Shown: one piece after another, positions 48,906 through 60,568 of the stretch
Position numbering within the stretch: the first letter of the stretch is position 1
Layout: each line of letters begins with the position of its first letter
Assembly: GCA_023974075.1 (NCBI GenBank)
Contig: JAMFTG010000160.1
Span: forward strand, 144,001 to 208,000
Length of the DNA: 64,000 nucleotides
Origin: Chaenocephalus aceratus
Lineage: Eukaryota > Chordata > Actinopteri > Perciformes > Channichthyidae
Direction: 5' to 3'
Notes under the pieces: model-generated
What the model saw: the letters and a program-made list of their open reading frames with translations, nothing else
The model's database searches: none
What the model was told of the DNA's origin: nothing
Made by a program: the position numbers and the translations under genes

Positions 48906-48974
48906 GTAAAGGCTAACCCAAACTTTCCCAATTTCTTTGAGTTACCCTAGCTTTGCCCATTTTAAATGCCATTG
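48906..48974 (+). repeat. 42-bp satellite remnant between MITE and SINE
   Basis: Degenerate units (taaaggctaacccaaacttt, gagttaccctagctttgccc) continue the satellite between the two insertions. Confidence 0.65.
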
Positions 48975-49145
48975 AGGCGTGTTGTGCAGTGGGTTGTCCG
49001 TTGGTGTTCGGATCAGGGGGTCATAGGTTCAAACCCCACTGTGTCCCTGAGACACTTCACCCCAAATTGCTCCTGTGGGGATTGAACACAGTATTGAGTA
49101 TGTAAGTCACTTTGGATAAAAGCGTCTAACATGTAATGTAATGTA
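48975..49145 (+). mobile_element. tRNA-derived SINE with L2-type tail
   Basis: The head has gtgttgtgcagtgggttgtc and a clear B box (ggttcaaacccc at 49026). Next comes ctgagacacttcaccccaaa, then cactttggataaaagcgtct and a TAATG repeat tail. It interrupts the 42-bp satellite. Confidence 0.8.
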
Positions 49146-49156
49146 AACGGTGTAAT

Positions 49157-50105
49157 CCATTAATGTAATCCATTAACTTAAGTTAAGGCTAATCCTAACC
49201 GTAGCTTCACCCATTAACTTAAGTTAAGGCCAACCCGAACCTTAGCTTTACCGATTAACTTAAGTTAAGGGTAACCCGAACCTTAGCTTTACTCATTAAC
49301 TTAAGTTAAGGCTAACCCGAACCTTAGCTTTACCAATTAACTTAAGTTAAGGCTAACCCAAACCTTAGTTGTACCCATTAACTTAAGTTAAGGCTAATCC
49401 TAACCTAAGCTTCACCCATTAACTTAAGTTAAGGCTAACCCGAACCTTAGCTTTACCCATTAACTTAAGTTAAGGCTAACCCGAACCTTAGTTTTACCCA
49501 TTAACTTAAGTTAAGGCTAATCCTAACCCTAGCTTCACCCATTAACTTAAGTTAAGGCTAACCCGAACCTTAGCTTTACCCATTAACTTAAGTTAAGGCT
49601 AACCCGAACCGTAGCTTCAACCATTAACTTAAGTTAAGGCTAACCCTAACCCTAGCTTCACCCATTAACTTAAATTAAGGCTAACCCGAACCTTAGTTTT
49701 ACCCATTAACTTAAGTTAAGGCTAACCCGAACCGTAGCTTCAACCATTAACTTAAGTTAAGGCTAACCCGAACCTTAGCTTTACCCATTAACTTAAGTTA
49801 AGGCTAACCCGAACCTTAGCTTTACCCATTAACTTAAGTTAAGGCTAACCCGAACCTTAGCTTTACCCATTAACTTAAGTTAAGGCTAACCCAAACCTTA
49901 GTTGTACCCATTAACTTAAGTTAAGGCTAATCCTAACCTAAGCTTCACCCATTAACTTAAGTTAAGGCTAACCCGAACCTTAGCTTTACCCATTAACTTA
50001 AGTTAAGGCTAACCCGAACCTTAGCTTTACCCATTAACTTAAGTTAAGGCTAACCCGAGCCTTAGCTTCACCCATTAACTTAAGTTAAGGCTAACCTTAG
50101 CTCTA
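49157..50105 (+). repeat. 42-bp satellite, about 22 units, with a palindrome in each unit
   Basis: The unit is cattaacttaagttaaggct followed by aacccgaaccttagctttaccc. Each unit contains the perfect 14-bp palindrome TTAACTTAAGTTAA. Variants (ggctaatcctaacc, cttcaccc) recur at intervals, so higher-order structure is likely. Confidence 0.96.
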
Positions 50106-50574
50106 CCCAATAGGACAGTTGGCCTCTAATCCCCTTCTATAAGTATTGCAGAATATTGAGCTGTGAACTTTTCTGTCAACAAAGCTTTAACTTCCTGACG
50201 CACAATATCTCTTTACTGACATATAATTTATATCTTTTATGGAGATTGGGTGGGAAAATACATTTTACAATTTCACCTGCAGCAATGAGATACTGCAGGA
50301 GCACTTTATTAGCATTTGTGCAGGCTGTCCACAAAAAGTATGATGGTATTGACAGAGTTGGAGGAGTGATGTAAAATCTATAATGAAATATGTGCATTAT
50401 TAGATGGAGAGAGCTGTGAACAAGTGACATTAATGCTTGTCATTAAAGGGCATTTTCCAAGGTCTTACATTTTGTAGCTTGTTTTCAATAAGTATATAAA
50501 TGGTCCAGAGAGGTTGTGTTCTACAGTCTGACTGAATGTAATCATTGCGAAGGTGTGTAGTGTGATTCTGTGAA
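50106..50574. other. No gene seen
   Basis: Overlapping frames at 50156-50430 on both strands have no domain support. Confidence 0.5.
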
Positions 50575-50893
50575 GTTTATTGATGGCATCCCGTTGGGTT
50601 TGACGTCATCCGTACAGGACATCGCGCGCTCACTGCTTGATGGCGCGCGAAGGTCCGTTTTCGCCGGTTGTTAAACAACATCGTTATGGGGAAATGCAAG
50701 TCTGCGTCCAAATGGTTGGAAGATAAGGAGGAAGGACGATCAATACTGTGTATAGTCAATGTGAGGTGAAGTGTGTCGCCAAGGTAACCGGTTAGAACTC
50801 CAAGTGGCGATGAGGTCTTAAAATGTATGGAAAGGGTCTTAAAGGGTCTTTAAAGGTCTTCCATGTGACTTCAGGATTCCTGCATAGACCCTG
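50575..50893 (+). mobile_element. hAT-like remnant with short N-terminal frame
   Basis: The right end reads inward CAGGGTCTATGCAGGAATCC, a hAT-type terminus, with repeated gggtctt blocks just inside. An ATG at 50685 opens a 27-codon frame starting MGKCKSASKWLEDKE. This resembles the start of BED-type transposon proteins in fish, but it stops before any zinc finger. No left end was found. Confidence 0.45.
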
Positions 50894-51849
50894 TTCCAGT
50901 GTCCACCAGGTGCAAACGCGCTACAGCCCAAATCACTGCAGAGCTACAGTATATAAAAGATCAGTTCACAGATTTAATTGTTTTTAATCAGTTTGTATTT
51001 GTATGTTTTAAAAAACTGACAATTATATTAAGAAAGTGTTTATTTTATAAAGTTTAATGTATTATTTAAGTGGGTTTTGTGCATTTTTAGTTTATTTTCT
51101 TTAGACTTTCTTGCCTTTTTCTTAGATTGATGTACATAGTTGACTGTGAGACACATGGTGGCCAACAGGTGCAACACACTCACACTCACATTATACAAAT
51201 CGTGCTGCAGCTTCAGAAACGATGTTTATATCGAACTGTTTTCCAAACGCTGCTGTGTTTTGGGCCCATTTGTGTTTTTATATTTGCACATTTCTCCTAA
51301 TTTAAATGTTTTCTGTGGGAGAGATTTACTCCACTTTACCTGTTCTGTGCAAATAGTAATTACAACATAATGAATAAACAGACTCTAGTTGACCTCCACA
51401 TCAATTCATAATTAGAAACAACTTATGGAGGCTCATGCTTGAACACCTGTCTCAGGTCCTCCATGTTTGTTCATCCTCTAACGTGCCTGCCAGCATGCTT
51501 TGAAGCGAGGAAATACAACTAAATCCACACAGGAGAATTATCTGGCTCTGGCTCAAAGCTCCCGAAGCTGTCAGAATAGAGGTGTAAGTTAATTAAAAAA
51601 TGACGGAGGAAGCTAGAGATGCTGGTATTTGCATGAGTGTAACTTTTATCCAGGTCAGAAAACTCCAAAGCAATTTGTCAAAGTAAGACAAGTCTAGTGT
51701 TCCTCGGGAAGTGAGTGTTTATAACCTGACAGAGCAGGAAGTGTTGATTAATGAGTTGCTGCAGTGAAAGAGAAGGAAGTGAGAATCAGGACCACTTTCT
51801 CTGATTAACTTCCAATCCGTAGACGTCAAGAAACCTCCTCCAGAAACCA
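50894..51849. other. Degenerate MITE-like sequence; no gene seen
   Basis: At about 50905-50945 and 51160-51290 there are diverged matches to the GGTGTCCGAC MITE (aaacgcgctacag, cagcttcagaaacgatg). The rest is unclassified. Confidence 0.4.
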
Positions 51850-51965
51850 CAAGGCAAGTTTATTTAAACAACACCTTTCAATACCGAGCCATTCTAAGTG
51901 CTGGACACAATAAAATACATTAAGAGCATGCATGAAAAAAGAAAGCATGACATTTCAAAACAGTC
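51850..51965 (-). repeat. Dispersed retroposon-like repeat
   Basis: The sequence aaggcaagtttatttaaaca then caacacctttcaatac resembles a common fish repeat in reverse orientation. Confidence 0.4.
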
Positions 51966-52233
51966 ATTAAAGAACAAAGCTATCAAACACAAAACATGAA
52001 TAACACAGGTATCAAATACATGAATACACCTTTCTATTAAAGCCTTTCCAAGAAACGTCCCTCTCCCTTTTAGATTCCCTGAACATAGGATTTGAAACCT
52101 GTAGAACTGTCTTTAAGCCTCCCGGAGAAAGGGTACAGAGCAGTGTTAGAATAGTTCAATTAAAAGCAGATAAAAAAAAATATTCAGCCTGGATTCAAAC
52201 GGAACTGAAGGTTTCTGAGAGTTTGTTCAAGAT

Positions 52234-52809
52234 CACATGTTTCAAACCCAAGGCCCGGGGGCCAAATCAGGCCCGTGGTGGATTTAATTTAGGCCCGCAG
52301 GATAATTTCTAACTACTATTAGATCTGGCCCTCCGGTATATTGCAGCACACCTTCACTCCATCCTGAGGGTCTCCTCCGTTCAGAGCCTGAGCCCAAACA
52401 TTGATGACCTTGCACCCGAGATGAGACGCCAAGTATCTGAACTAGCATCTCAGAGCAGCACACTGAGTCTAATGGATTCTTCCTTCTGCACTTTCTCTCA
52501 CGACAACAGGGCATGTTTGGTTTCTCTTTGAGGGGAATAGTTTTGTTGAAGCTGTTGTTGGCCTGTGGGAAAATGTACTCATAAGAAGTGACTCTGGAAA
52601 AGCTGCAGATAGAGCCATGAGAAATGAATGCAACTGATTATGTAATGTTGTTTTTATGGGCAATAATCTAAGCTTTGTTAGTTCCAGGTTTAATATGTGC
52701 AATAAGTTCATTCTAATACGTTCTGCAATAAACATTGAACCAGTCCGGCCCTCGACTTGTACCCATTTTTTCAGTTTGGCCCGCTGTGTATTTGAGTTTG
52801 ACCCCCCTG
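52234..52809 (+). mobile_element. Deleted hAT (Charlie-like) element
   Basis: The right end reads inward CAGGGGGGTCAAACTCAAAT, typical of Charlie-type hAT elements. The left end (cacatgtttcaaacccaagg) is a diverged match. Both sides carry the GGCCC-rich subterminal blocks of that group. The interior keeps only the last part of a transposase. No target duplication is clear. Confidence 0.75.
52346..52531 (+). pseudogene. hAT transposase C-terminal fragment
   Basis: In one frame the DNA encodes AAHLHSILRVSSVQSLSPNI and then DDLAPEMRRQVSELASQ. This resembles the C-terminal end, after the dimerisation region, of transposases of the group that also gave rise to domesticated vertebrate ZBED- and GTF2IRD2-type proteins. 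The match begins abruptly at about 52346, which marks an internal deletion. The frame runs on without homology to a TGA at 52529. No catalytic residue remains. Confidence 0.7.
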
Positions 52810-53600
52810 ATGTGTGGAGCATAATTACTGTGCGCTGCTTCTCCAGATGTAATAGTGAAGTGTCGGCGTTGTTACACCTCGATCCTCTCTTTACGTGAAA
52901 CTGGATCTATAACTCATAAAACCTCTGCTGGAGTTAATATGTTTTGATGCAGTTTGTTTCAGTTGTCCTTATCGTTCAATCTCACACAACAGCAACGAAA
53001 GAACACGTTTCCAATGGCAGAGATCCCAGATCAGGACTGCCTCAGAGCTTCACGCCAAAAGACATCCAGCCAACACATGTCAGCCAAATCTGTGAGGTTC
53101 GCTTCTTTCTAACAAATCCTATTACTGCTGCCGCCGCTGGACGGAAACTAAATCAGACTTGGCATGTTTGAAATGAAAACAGTGTTGGTTTAAGACACAG
53201 TCTCAATAGTGTGTGTGCTGATGCTTTCAAACACCTTCATCTCTTCCTTCATGTATAGTCACTTTGTTTTATGGGGTTTTATATTGTTAATATTGTTGCA
53301 TCGACTCGGTGGTCTTGTTTCTTATCTGATCTTATCTTATCCATTATTTGTTCATCTATTTTTATTTAGTGATGATCATACCTCCTTGTTTCCAGTAACA
53401 TGTTATATTTTGCTGCTTGTACCTTTTAAAGTTCTTAACCCTTGTTAATTTTGTACATTTTTCCTGACTTTTGTTTATTATTTGGTTTGGAGATCATTTC
53501 AGCTTACAGCTTTTGGCATGGATTTTTGCAAGACGTCTTTTTTTGAGTCAAATTTTTGAAATCCAATGTCGTTTCCTCTAGTTGAACATTGCTCAACTTT
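52810..53600. other. No gene seen
   Basis: Unclassified sequence with short frames. gatcttatcttatcc at about 53330 echoes the retroposon tail motif. Confidence 0.45.
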
Positions 53601-53758
53601 GGAATCCTGGACATCCTAGAAATCTTCGCTTCGCTCCCCCACAATGCAGTTCGGCGAAAAGCGAGGCAAAGTGACGTCATCCCCATTCAAAGTCAATGGG
53701 CAGGGAAGCGTTGGAAGCGGTGGAAGATTCTTCTGAAGCTGCTGTGTGGACGTACCGT
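53601..53758 (-). mobile_element. Truncated relative of the 183-bp MITE
   Basis: The right end reads inward ACGGTACGTCCACACAGCAG, and inside lies ttcaaagtcaatgggcaggg, comparable with ttcactttcaatgggg in the 43-kb copy. The other end is not found. Confidence 0.5.
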
Positions 53759-53854
53759 TACATGTACACCACGGCGCCCCCTGGTAGTCACAACGGCTCC
53801 ATAATATAACTGGCATTTTTGAGAGAAATTAAATAATTCTAATAATGAAATTCA

Positions 53855-54380
53855 ACCATTCAAAGGGTTAACATCCTGACAATGATTGAATGTTTCGTAA
53901 TTTTTGAGTACGTTAAAAGTTCTTTAAGTGATTCATGAAACAAAGAGTAGAAAAAAATATTGATGTATGATGATTTAATAGCAGTTATTTGGGGCGTGTA
54001 CATTTTTGCCACGAAGGGGTCCAGAGGTAGTATCTGACACTACGTAAAAAATAATAATGCAGTCAAATACATTTTGTTGCTAATCTTTGACACATCTAAG
54101 ACTCTAATAACCACCTAAGTTCCATGCCTCTACTAATTATTATATTGAAAGAAATTCATTTTTTGGGTTTTTTTCTCATAAATAATGAGTTAATTCCAAT
54201 AATGAAACAGGCATTTAAAGGGTTAAAATCCTGACAATGATTGAATGTTTGATAGTTTTGAGTACGTTAGAAGTTCTTTAAGTGATTCATGAAAAGAAAA
54301 GTAGAATAAAATGTTGATGTATGATGATTTAATAGCAGTTATTATGGGCGTTTACATTTTTGCCACGAAGGGGTCGAAAG
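53855..54380 (+). repeat. Direct repeat pair, period about 353 bp
   Basis: A block of about 165 bp (aaagggttaacatcctgaca to tttttgccacgaaggggtc) at 53862-54021 recurs with several differences at about 54216-54376. Confidence 0.85.
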
Positions 54381-54439
54381 GTTGAAAATTCGAGGAGGGC
54401 ACAAATAATCTGAGGGGAATTTCTTGTTGTTTGTTTTGA

Positions 54440-54512
54440 ACTTGTGATGTGTCATTTTGTAAAGCACGTGTTGTGCTATAGAAATAAAGCTTTATTATTA
54501 TTATTATGTATC
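54440..54512 (+). repeat. Retroposon tail ending in (ATT)n
   Basis: The sequence gtaaagcacgtgttgtgcta then tagaaataaagctttatta and an ATT run is the pattern of a retroposon 3' end. Confidence 0.45.
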
Positions 54513-55079
54513 TTTAGTGCAGCAGTCAGTACGAAGGGTTGAGCTACTTCCAGCAGATGGTATCTAACTTTTCATAATCTTGAATTATCCTGGAAGATGT
54601 TCTACTAAATAAACTTAATGGTAAACTTCGTATAGGTGACTTTTTGTGTTCAAAGTTCTTCAATGTTTCCTCGGTGTACTTCCTGATTTCCTGTCTCTGG
54701 ACTTTCCTGTCCTTGTTTTTCCGTTCTGCTGTTTTCTTTCCTTTAGCTTTTTACCCGCCCCTTCTCTGTTTTCAGAGTTTTCCTGATCAGATTAAATAAA
54801 GCTCACTTTTGCTTACTTATACCCGCCTCTGTAACAAATCAGCTCAGGCTGGAAGAGAACTCACTTCTCCATACAGTAGCTTCTCCTTGAAAAACTGGAC
54901 ATTATGTATTTTTAATTTAATATTCCATTCCCTGCACTCTTAATGTAAATAGCATCCTGCTTATTATTGTGTCTAAAGCCCTTCAATAGTGTTTTAATTC
55001 TATTTTGAGATGTTTTAATTATAGTATTGTTTATTCCCAATCTTTAATTTATACTCATGTGCATTGCCTTGTTTTGTTT
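54513..55079 (+). other. No gene seen; possible LTR end
   Basis: At about 54780-54837 gattaaataaagctcacttt and then acccgcctctgtaaca resemble the 3' part of an LTR, with a terminal TAACA. No partner LTR is visible. Confidence 0.3.
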
Positions 55080-55145
55080 TGTTGTTTTTTTATTGCACAC
55101 ATTTCCCAAATTGGGATCAATGAAGTACCTCTTATCTTATCTCAT
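55080..55145 (+). repeat. Retroposon tail (third copy)
   Basis: The motif cccaaattgggatcaatgaa then cttatcttatctc matches 20180-20225. Confidence 0.5.
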
Positions 55146-56494
55146 TGTTTTCTGCATTTGGTTCCCTCCAGCTCTGGGTCAGTTGTGTAGAAAATTGACG
55201 AACAGACGACAGACAGACTCCTTCAGTTTGAGTTAGAGGTGAGCAGCAGACAGAAACACACCTGGAGGTCTTGTGTTTTTCCCACTGGGTATCAGATGCA
55301 CTGTCTCCTGCAATCTCCCACCTGACAGAGAGAAGTGAAGCCAGAACAGACTGAATCAGGAAGGAGACATCACGTCTGTGTCACCGTGAATAAAGTCCCC
55401 GTAGCTGCATGTAGGCGAGCGTGTTTATTAAAAAACAGGTAAACGGTGGCAGGAAATCTCCGCCATGTGGATATTGATAGAGTCTAGTTTAATTACGAGT
55501 GGCTTCACTGTAACTGAGCAACCGAGAGCATCTGCTGAATCCAGATGGTACGCTTTGTTGTCATCATTATGACCACGATGGCACTCTGTCTCTGTAATAC
55601 ACATCCCTCTACTCGCCTGCATGTTACCGTCCGTCTGCTTCTGCACCTTACTTCATATTTTTATTACCAAACTGTTTATGGGACATGTTTCTCTTGCCAT
55701 CCTTATTTTTACTTTAATATTCGTATTGCATACACATAAATACATATTGAATAAGTCGACAGGTGTGCAAAGCATTACAACCTAACTTTAATGCATCACT
55801 TCCTTAACTGGGAATTCAGTTAAATAACTTTACTACTGAACCTACCGCAGCAATTCAATTTCCAATCAAAGCCTAATTAGGACAATAATCAGTCATATAT
55901 ACATCTAATAGAGTGGTGCAGTGACGAGTCCTAACACCTGGAAGTGAGTCAGCATTTACCACTTCCTGTTCCCTGGTCTCTGAGCCAATGGGATCTCTCC
56001 ATAGGATTTTGGAAAACATCTGGAACTAAGGTCTGAGGTTGAGACACGTTGAAGAGACGGATCACGTTTTGTTCTACGACATTAAATCCATCAGCAGTGA
56101 CCCCACTGGTGATTTCTGAAGAGTTGACGTGTCTGAGAAACGATGGTTGTTACCAAGTGGCTGAATAGGACTACAGAAGTCGTGGAGGCCGTTGTACGTC
56201 ATTACGCCAAACACGTGAACACTCCTCTAAGTTAGTTTCTGTTCTGCTTGAAAGCAAGTCCCTGCCTCCTGCAGACTGTTCAAACAAACGCTTCAACTCG
56301 TTCCATCTAGAATCTGTGTGTTTGAATCTGGATCTGAAGTCGGCGTGACGTTGAAGTCGTGCTGCTGGACTCGGCTGTAGCTCCTTTGTAGCATCACGTT
56401 AGCATTTAGCTTCTGGACGTTAGAGTTATAATTAGAACATTATAAAAGTAGACATGTGGAGATTATCCTGAAAAAGAACGTGGATTTTGGAAAA
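55146..56494. other. No gene seen
   Basis: Unclassified sequence. Frames at 55428-55739 overlap on both strands. A block with gacatgtggagattatcc at 56451-56468 recurs inside the hAT element at about 59618-59635. Confidence 0.45.
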
Positions 56495-57415
56495 TACACC
56501 TGAACATCATCAGGAGAGGACTCTTTAAAGTAGAGACACTACTTACTGATATACACCTGAACATCAGCAGGAGAGGACTCTTTAAAGTAGAGACACTACA
56601 TACTGATATACACCTGAACATCAGCAGGAGAGGACTCTTTAAAGTAGAGACACTACATACTGATATACACCTGAACATCAGCAGGAGAGGACTCTTTAAA
56701 GTAGAGACACTTCATACTGATATATACTTGGACATCAGCAGGAGAGGACTCTTTAAAGTAGAGACACTACATACTGATATACACCTGAACATCAGCAGGA
56801 GAGGACTCTTTAAAGTAGAGACACTACATACTGATATACACCTGAACATCAGCAGGAGAGGACTCTTTAAAGTAGAGACACTACATACTGATATACACCT
56901 GAACATCAGCAGGAGAGGACTCTTTAAAGCAGAGACACTAAATACTGATATACACCTGAACATCACAGCAGGAGAGGACTCTTTAAAGTAGAGACACTAC
57001 ATACTGATATACACCTGAACATCAGCAGGAGAGGACTCTTTAAAGTAGAGACTCTACATACTGATATACACCTGAACATCAGCAGGAGAGGACTCTTCAA
57101 AGTAGAGACACTACACACTGATATACACCTGAACATCAGCAGGAGAGGACTCTTTAAAGTAGAGACACTACATACTGATATACACCTGCACATCAGCAGG
57201 AGAGGACTCTTTAAAGTAGAAACACTACACACTGATATACACCTGAACATCAGCAGGAGAGGACTCTTTAAAGTAGAGACACTACACACTGATATGCACC
57301 TGAACATCAGCAGGAGAGGACTCTTTAAAGTAGAGACACTACACACTGATATGCACCTGAACATCAGCAGGAGAGGACTTTTTAAAGTAGAGACACTACA
57401 TACTGATATACACCT
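56495..57415 (-). repeat. 57-bp minisatellite, array 4: about 16 units, reverse orientation
   Basis: Same unit and strand as array 3, with substitutions but almost no indels (one CA insertion near 56965). The last units carry the gatatgcacc variant that dominates parts of array 1, suggesting shared ancestry of variants and not just of the unit. Confidence 0.96.
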
Positions 57416-57566
57416 GAAAATGAGAATTAGCAATCAGCATATGATACGAATGCACTTTTTGACTTATTTGAAGCATTAATATCTGCACTGTTCTTCTAGT
57501 TTGCATCTTGCACTTGTTGTAAGTCTCTTTGGATGAAAGCATCTGCTAAATGAAATGTAAAGTGCA
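57416..57566 (+). repeat. Retroposon tail of the L2/SINE type
   Basis: The end gtctctttggatgaaagcat then ctgctaaatgaaatgtaaag matches the shared SINE/L2 tail. The head is missing or unrecognisable. Confidence 0.55.
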
Positions 57567-58276
57567 TTGACAGCAACAGCAGCAGTGTCCAGAAACAGCA
57601 TGGGCCAAGAGAGGAACGTAAAACAACTCCTGATGAAAGTCAGAAAATATCATTTAAAACCGCTGTATCACGTAAAAATGCACACTTTCACTTTATCGTA
57701 TGTCCAGTTGTTAAGTTCTTCACGAGTCGCCATTCCTCAAAACATCCAGGAATGAAGTGATCTCCACTAAAACTCTTCCTTATAAAAAATGTGGCCATGA
57801 TTAATCTTTAAACTTTTACAGCCTCTCGCTGTGTTCAAACTGTGTCTCACTAAACGTCTCTCAGGCAGAAAGCCGCTTGTTTCTGAAGCTGAAGTGGTTT
57901 GGAGTCGGGCTGTAATGAAAGACGACAGATCCATCCGTCAGACGCTCTCAGCTCGGGGACACTGATCAATTTCTCTGACTCCCTGGGAGAAAATAAAAAC
58001 GTTAACTCTGTTTGAAAAGGTTCCAGGTAATGAGAGACAACTTAAAACACACCTCATCCCATCGTCGGCAGAGGAGTACAACGTACACGACTCAATTGCT
58101 AAATGAAGTGGAGTCCAAGTAAAGTAGTATAAACTGAAAATACTTTGGTAAGGTACCACACAATGGTGCAGTAATCGAGTAAATGTACTTTATTACTAAA
58201 AGCTATCCATTAACAGCTAAATCTATCACATTTAGTCCCATATAATATCTACAGGATGAAAGGCAGCAAGTGAGAC

Positions 58277-58309
<33 letters not shown>

Positions 58310-59171
58310 GCTGCGACTCTTCAGGGACTCCATCCTTCAAAACGCTGCGTTCACTGACTGCATCAAATGGATCTGACAGGCTCTTTCTCTCTCGTTTCTT
58401 TTGCTTCCAGCACATCGAGACACTCTGTTTCCTTTCTGCCGGAAGGAAACAAGCTGGTGTTTCCCACAAAGAGCATCAACGAGTTGTTCAAAGGAACATC
58501 CAGGTGATCCTCCTGAGTGTTTTTGTGCAAATAAAGTACAACAGGCAGGTATTCCCAGGCAGAAAGGGCAAAGTACACACATCCTTTACTCAAGTAGAAG
58601 TACAGATACTCGTGTTTAAAAATACTCTGGTGAAAGTAGAAGTACTGACTAAACTTCTTTACTCAAGTCAAAGAAAAGAGGCTTTGAAGTGTACTTCAGT
58701 AGAAAGTACCCATAGCTAGCAGCTGCTTTAAAGAGTACCTGACCTCCCTTTATATTAATAGAACAATAATGTCATTGTTAGCTAATGAATGTTTCCATGC
58801 TGAACAACGGCAACATGACAACGTTTCCATTGGTCCCTCTTCTTTAGAGAAGACCAGGAAGTGATGGATACACGGATCGTGTTCCAACCAATAGGCACGC
58901 AGTGACTCTAAAGAATAATGACCGCGCACCAACACACATTCAGACTAAAGGAACCAGCTGTTTGGGAAATGTGAGAAATATATCGATGTCTACCAAACTT
59001 AGGGTCAGTGGTTCGATTCCCAGCATGTATAAGCGAACTTTGGCGAAAGGCAATGATGGCATTTGAAATGGGAACGAGAAAACAAGACACATTACATCCA
59101 GACATCTTTCTGATCAGTAACTCCAAATCAATGCAGTATTGTTTGTACTACATCTCAAAGAGTAGAGGTCA
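57567..59171. other. No gene seen; dispersed repeats
   Basis: Contains the block shared with 22643-22692 (58163-58215), a (GT)n run at 58281-58309, and an interspersed-repeat-like stretch at about 58560-58740 rich in aagtagaagtac. The 149-codon frame at 58270 starts in the GT run and has no domain. Confidence 0.45.
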
Positions 59172-59179
59172 GTGTACAT

Positions 59180-60560
59180 CAGGGTGGGAATTTCACGACG
59201 GCCACGACGGCCATGGCCGTCGTTGCCCCGCACTTTGGCCGTGATGCCCTGTTAAAACAAATGCAATTCACGGCCAAAGTGGCCTTTGTGCCCCTGTCAA
59301 AAGTACAAACAAAATGTCCTGTGGTATTGGTATTTTGACTAGCAATTTAGTTAAATTGTTTCGTTTATCAACGCTACAACATAGCGTTTCGTGAGTCGGT
59401 TGTCGTTGTTGGGGGGAAAAGCAAACAGCTGTTTGCTGCTCGGGATGTGCTCCGGAGTTAAAGGAGTGACAGGGAGTATGAGAAGAAGAGGGAGAGAAAG
59501 TTTCAGCCAGCTTGATCGATGGAGTTGGCTTCTAGTGGTGCAGTGCCGCGTCCTAAAACCCTTTTATAATCTATCGATTAGATTTATGATTCGAAAATTA
59601 TATAAAAGTAGGGTTGACATGTGGAGATTATCCGGCTGAACAAAACGTGCATTTGTCAAACAGGTTTGTTTTCCACAGACCTTATTTCCAGCTATTTTCC
59701 AAAACCCTGTGGAGAAATTCCACTGCTTTCTGTGGAGGGAACCAGCAGCTTACTTCCTGGTTTCAGGACGCGTCACTGCACCTCTCAATATGATGCCAAT
59801 ATAAACAAGGTCTTCTGTCGGCTCTGTGCATCAATGCCGACCTATGCTGACAGGAAGTGGAGAGGAGACAATATAAAGGTATTGGCGGAATGTCCCAGCA
59901 GTTTAGGATAATGAAGGATCTAATCTAATCTATTACATATAGCCATTACATGTCTAACTCCTAATGAAAGGAAGGCAGAAAGCGCATTATACAAATAATA
60001 ATACTCATAATAATAGCAGACATTTTTTAACAATGACCACAATATCATTATTTTAATAAACCAAATAGTAACAATTGAGGAAAATGAGGAAGAACTGATG
60101 ATTAAAATGTTGTAGTACAAGTAGTAATGTAGTTAGTGCATAAATTATTGCAACAAATGTGTTCATTGTCTTCATTATTAGTCGATTTTTTTTTTGGTGG
60201 ACGAATGCTCCGGGCCAGTGGTTTCAATGGTGGGGCCAGTGACAATACAATGTTACCCTGACTGTCTACCCCTGACTGACTTATGTGGTTTATGGCTGAA
60301 CTTAACGTATACGTTTAAGAAACACTATTGCTATTCAGCCGTTTGTAAAACGACTGGTGTTGACGTTAGTGCTACTCTTTTCAGTCATGTTGATTGACCA
60401 GCGTAATTTAACCAAACAGCCTTTGTGCCCTGTCATGTGGCCTTTGTGCCCTGTCATGTGGCCTTTGTGCCCTGTCATGTGGCCTTTGTGCCCTTCAAAA
60501 AAAAATGTGAACGGGAAGGCCAAATGGCCTTGCCCCTAAAATGACGAAATTCCAAGCCTG
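59180..60560. mobile_element. hAT element, 1.38 kb, with perfect target duplication
   Basis: The left end is CAGGGTGGGAATTTC and the right end reads inward CAGGCTTGGAATTTC (13 of 15). The 8-bp flanks are identical, GTGTACAT at 59172-59179 and 60561-60568. Subterminal DNA has ggccaaagtggcctttgtgc-type motifs in both orientations and a local palindrome around gacggccatggccgtc. No transposase domain is recognisable inside. A 21-bp minisatellite lies near the right end. It is a non-autonomous element. Confidence 0.88.
60416..60497. repeat. 21-bp minisatellite in the hAT element, about four units
   Basis: The unit ctttgtgccctgtcatgtgg plus one C repeats about four times. It is built from the same motif as the subterminal ggcctttgtgcccctgtc on the left side, so it may have expanded transposase binding-type repeats (inference). 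Confidence 0.88.
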
Positions 60561-60568
60561 GTGTACAT

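Noticed and set aside
49000..49060. tRNA gene
   Set aside because: The B-box-like ggttcaaacccc belongs to a SINE head; no full cloverleaf, and it runs into a LINE-type tail.
58270..58719. 149-codon frame as a gene
   Set aside because: It begins inside a GT microsatellite, has no domain, and overlaps minus-strand frames of similar quality.
60335..60523. Small protein with repeated KGHMTGH
   Set aside because: Translation of a 21-bp tandem repeat inside a non-autonomous hAT element.
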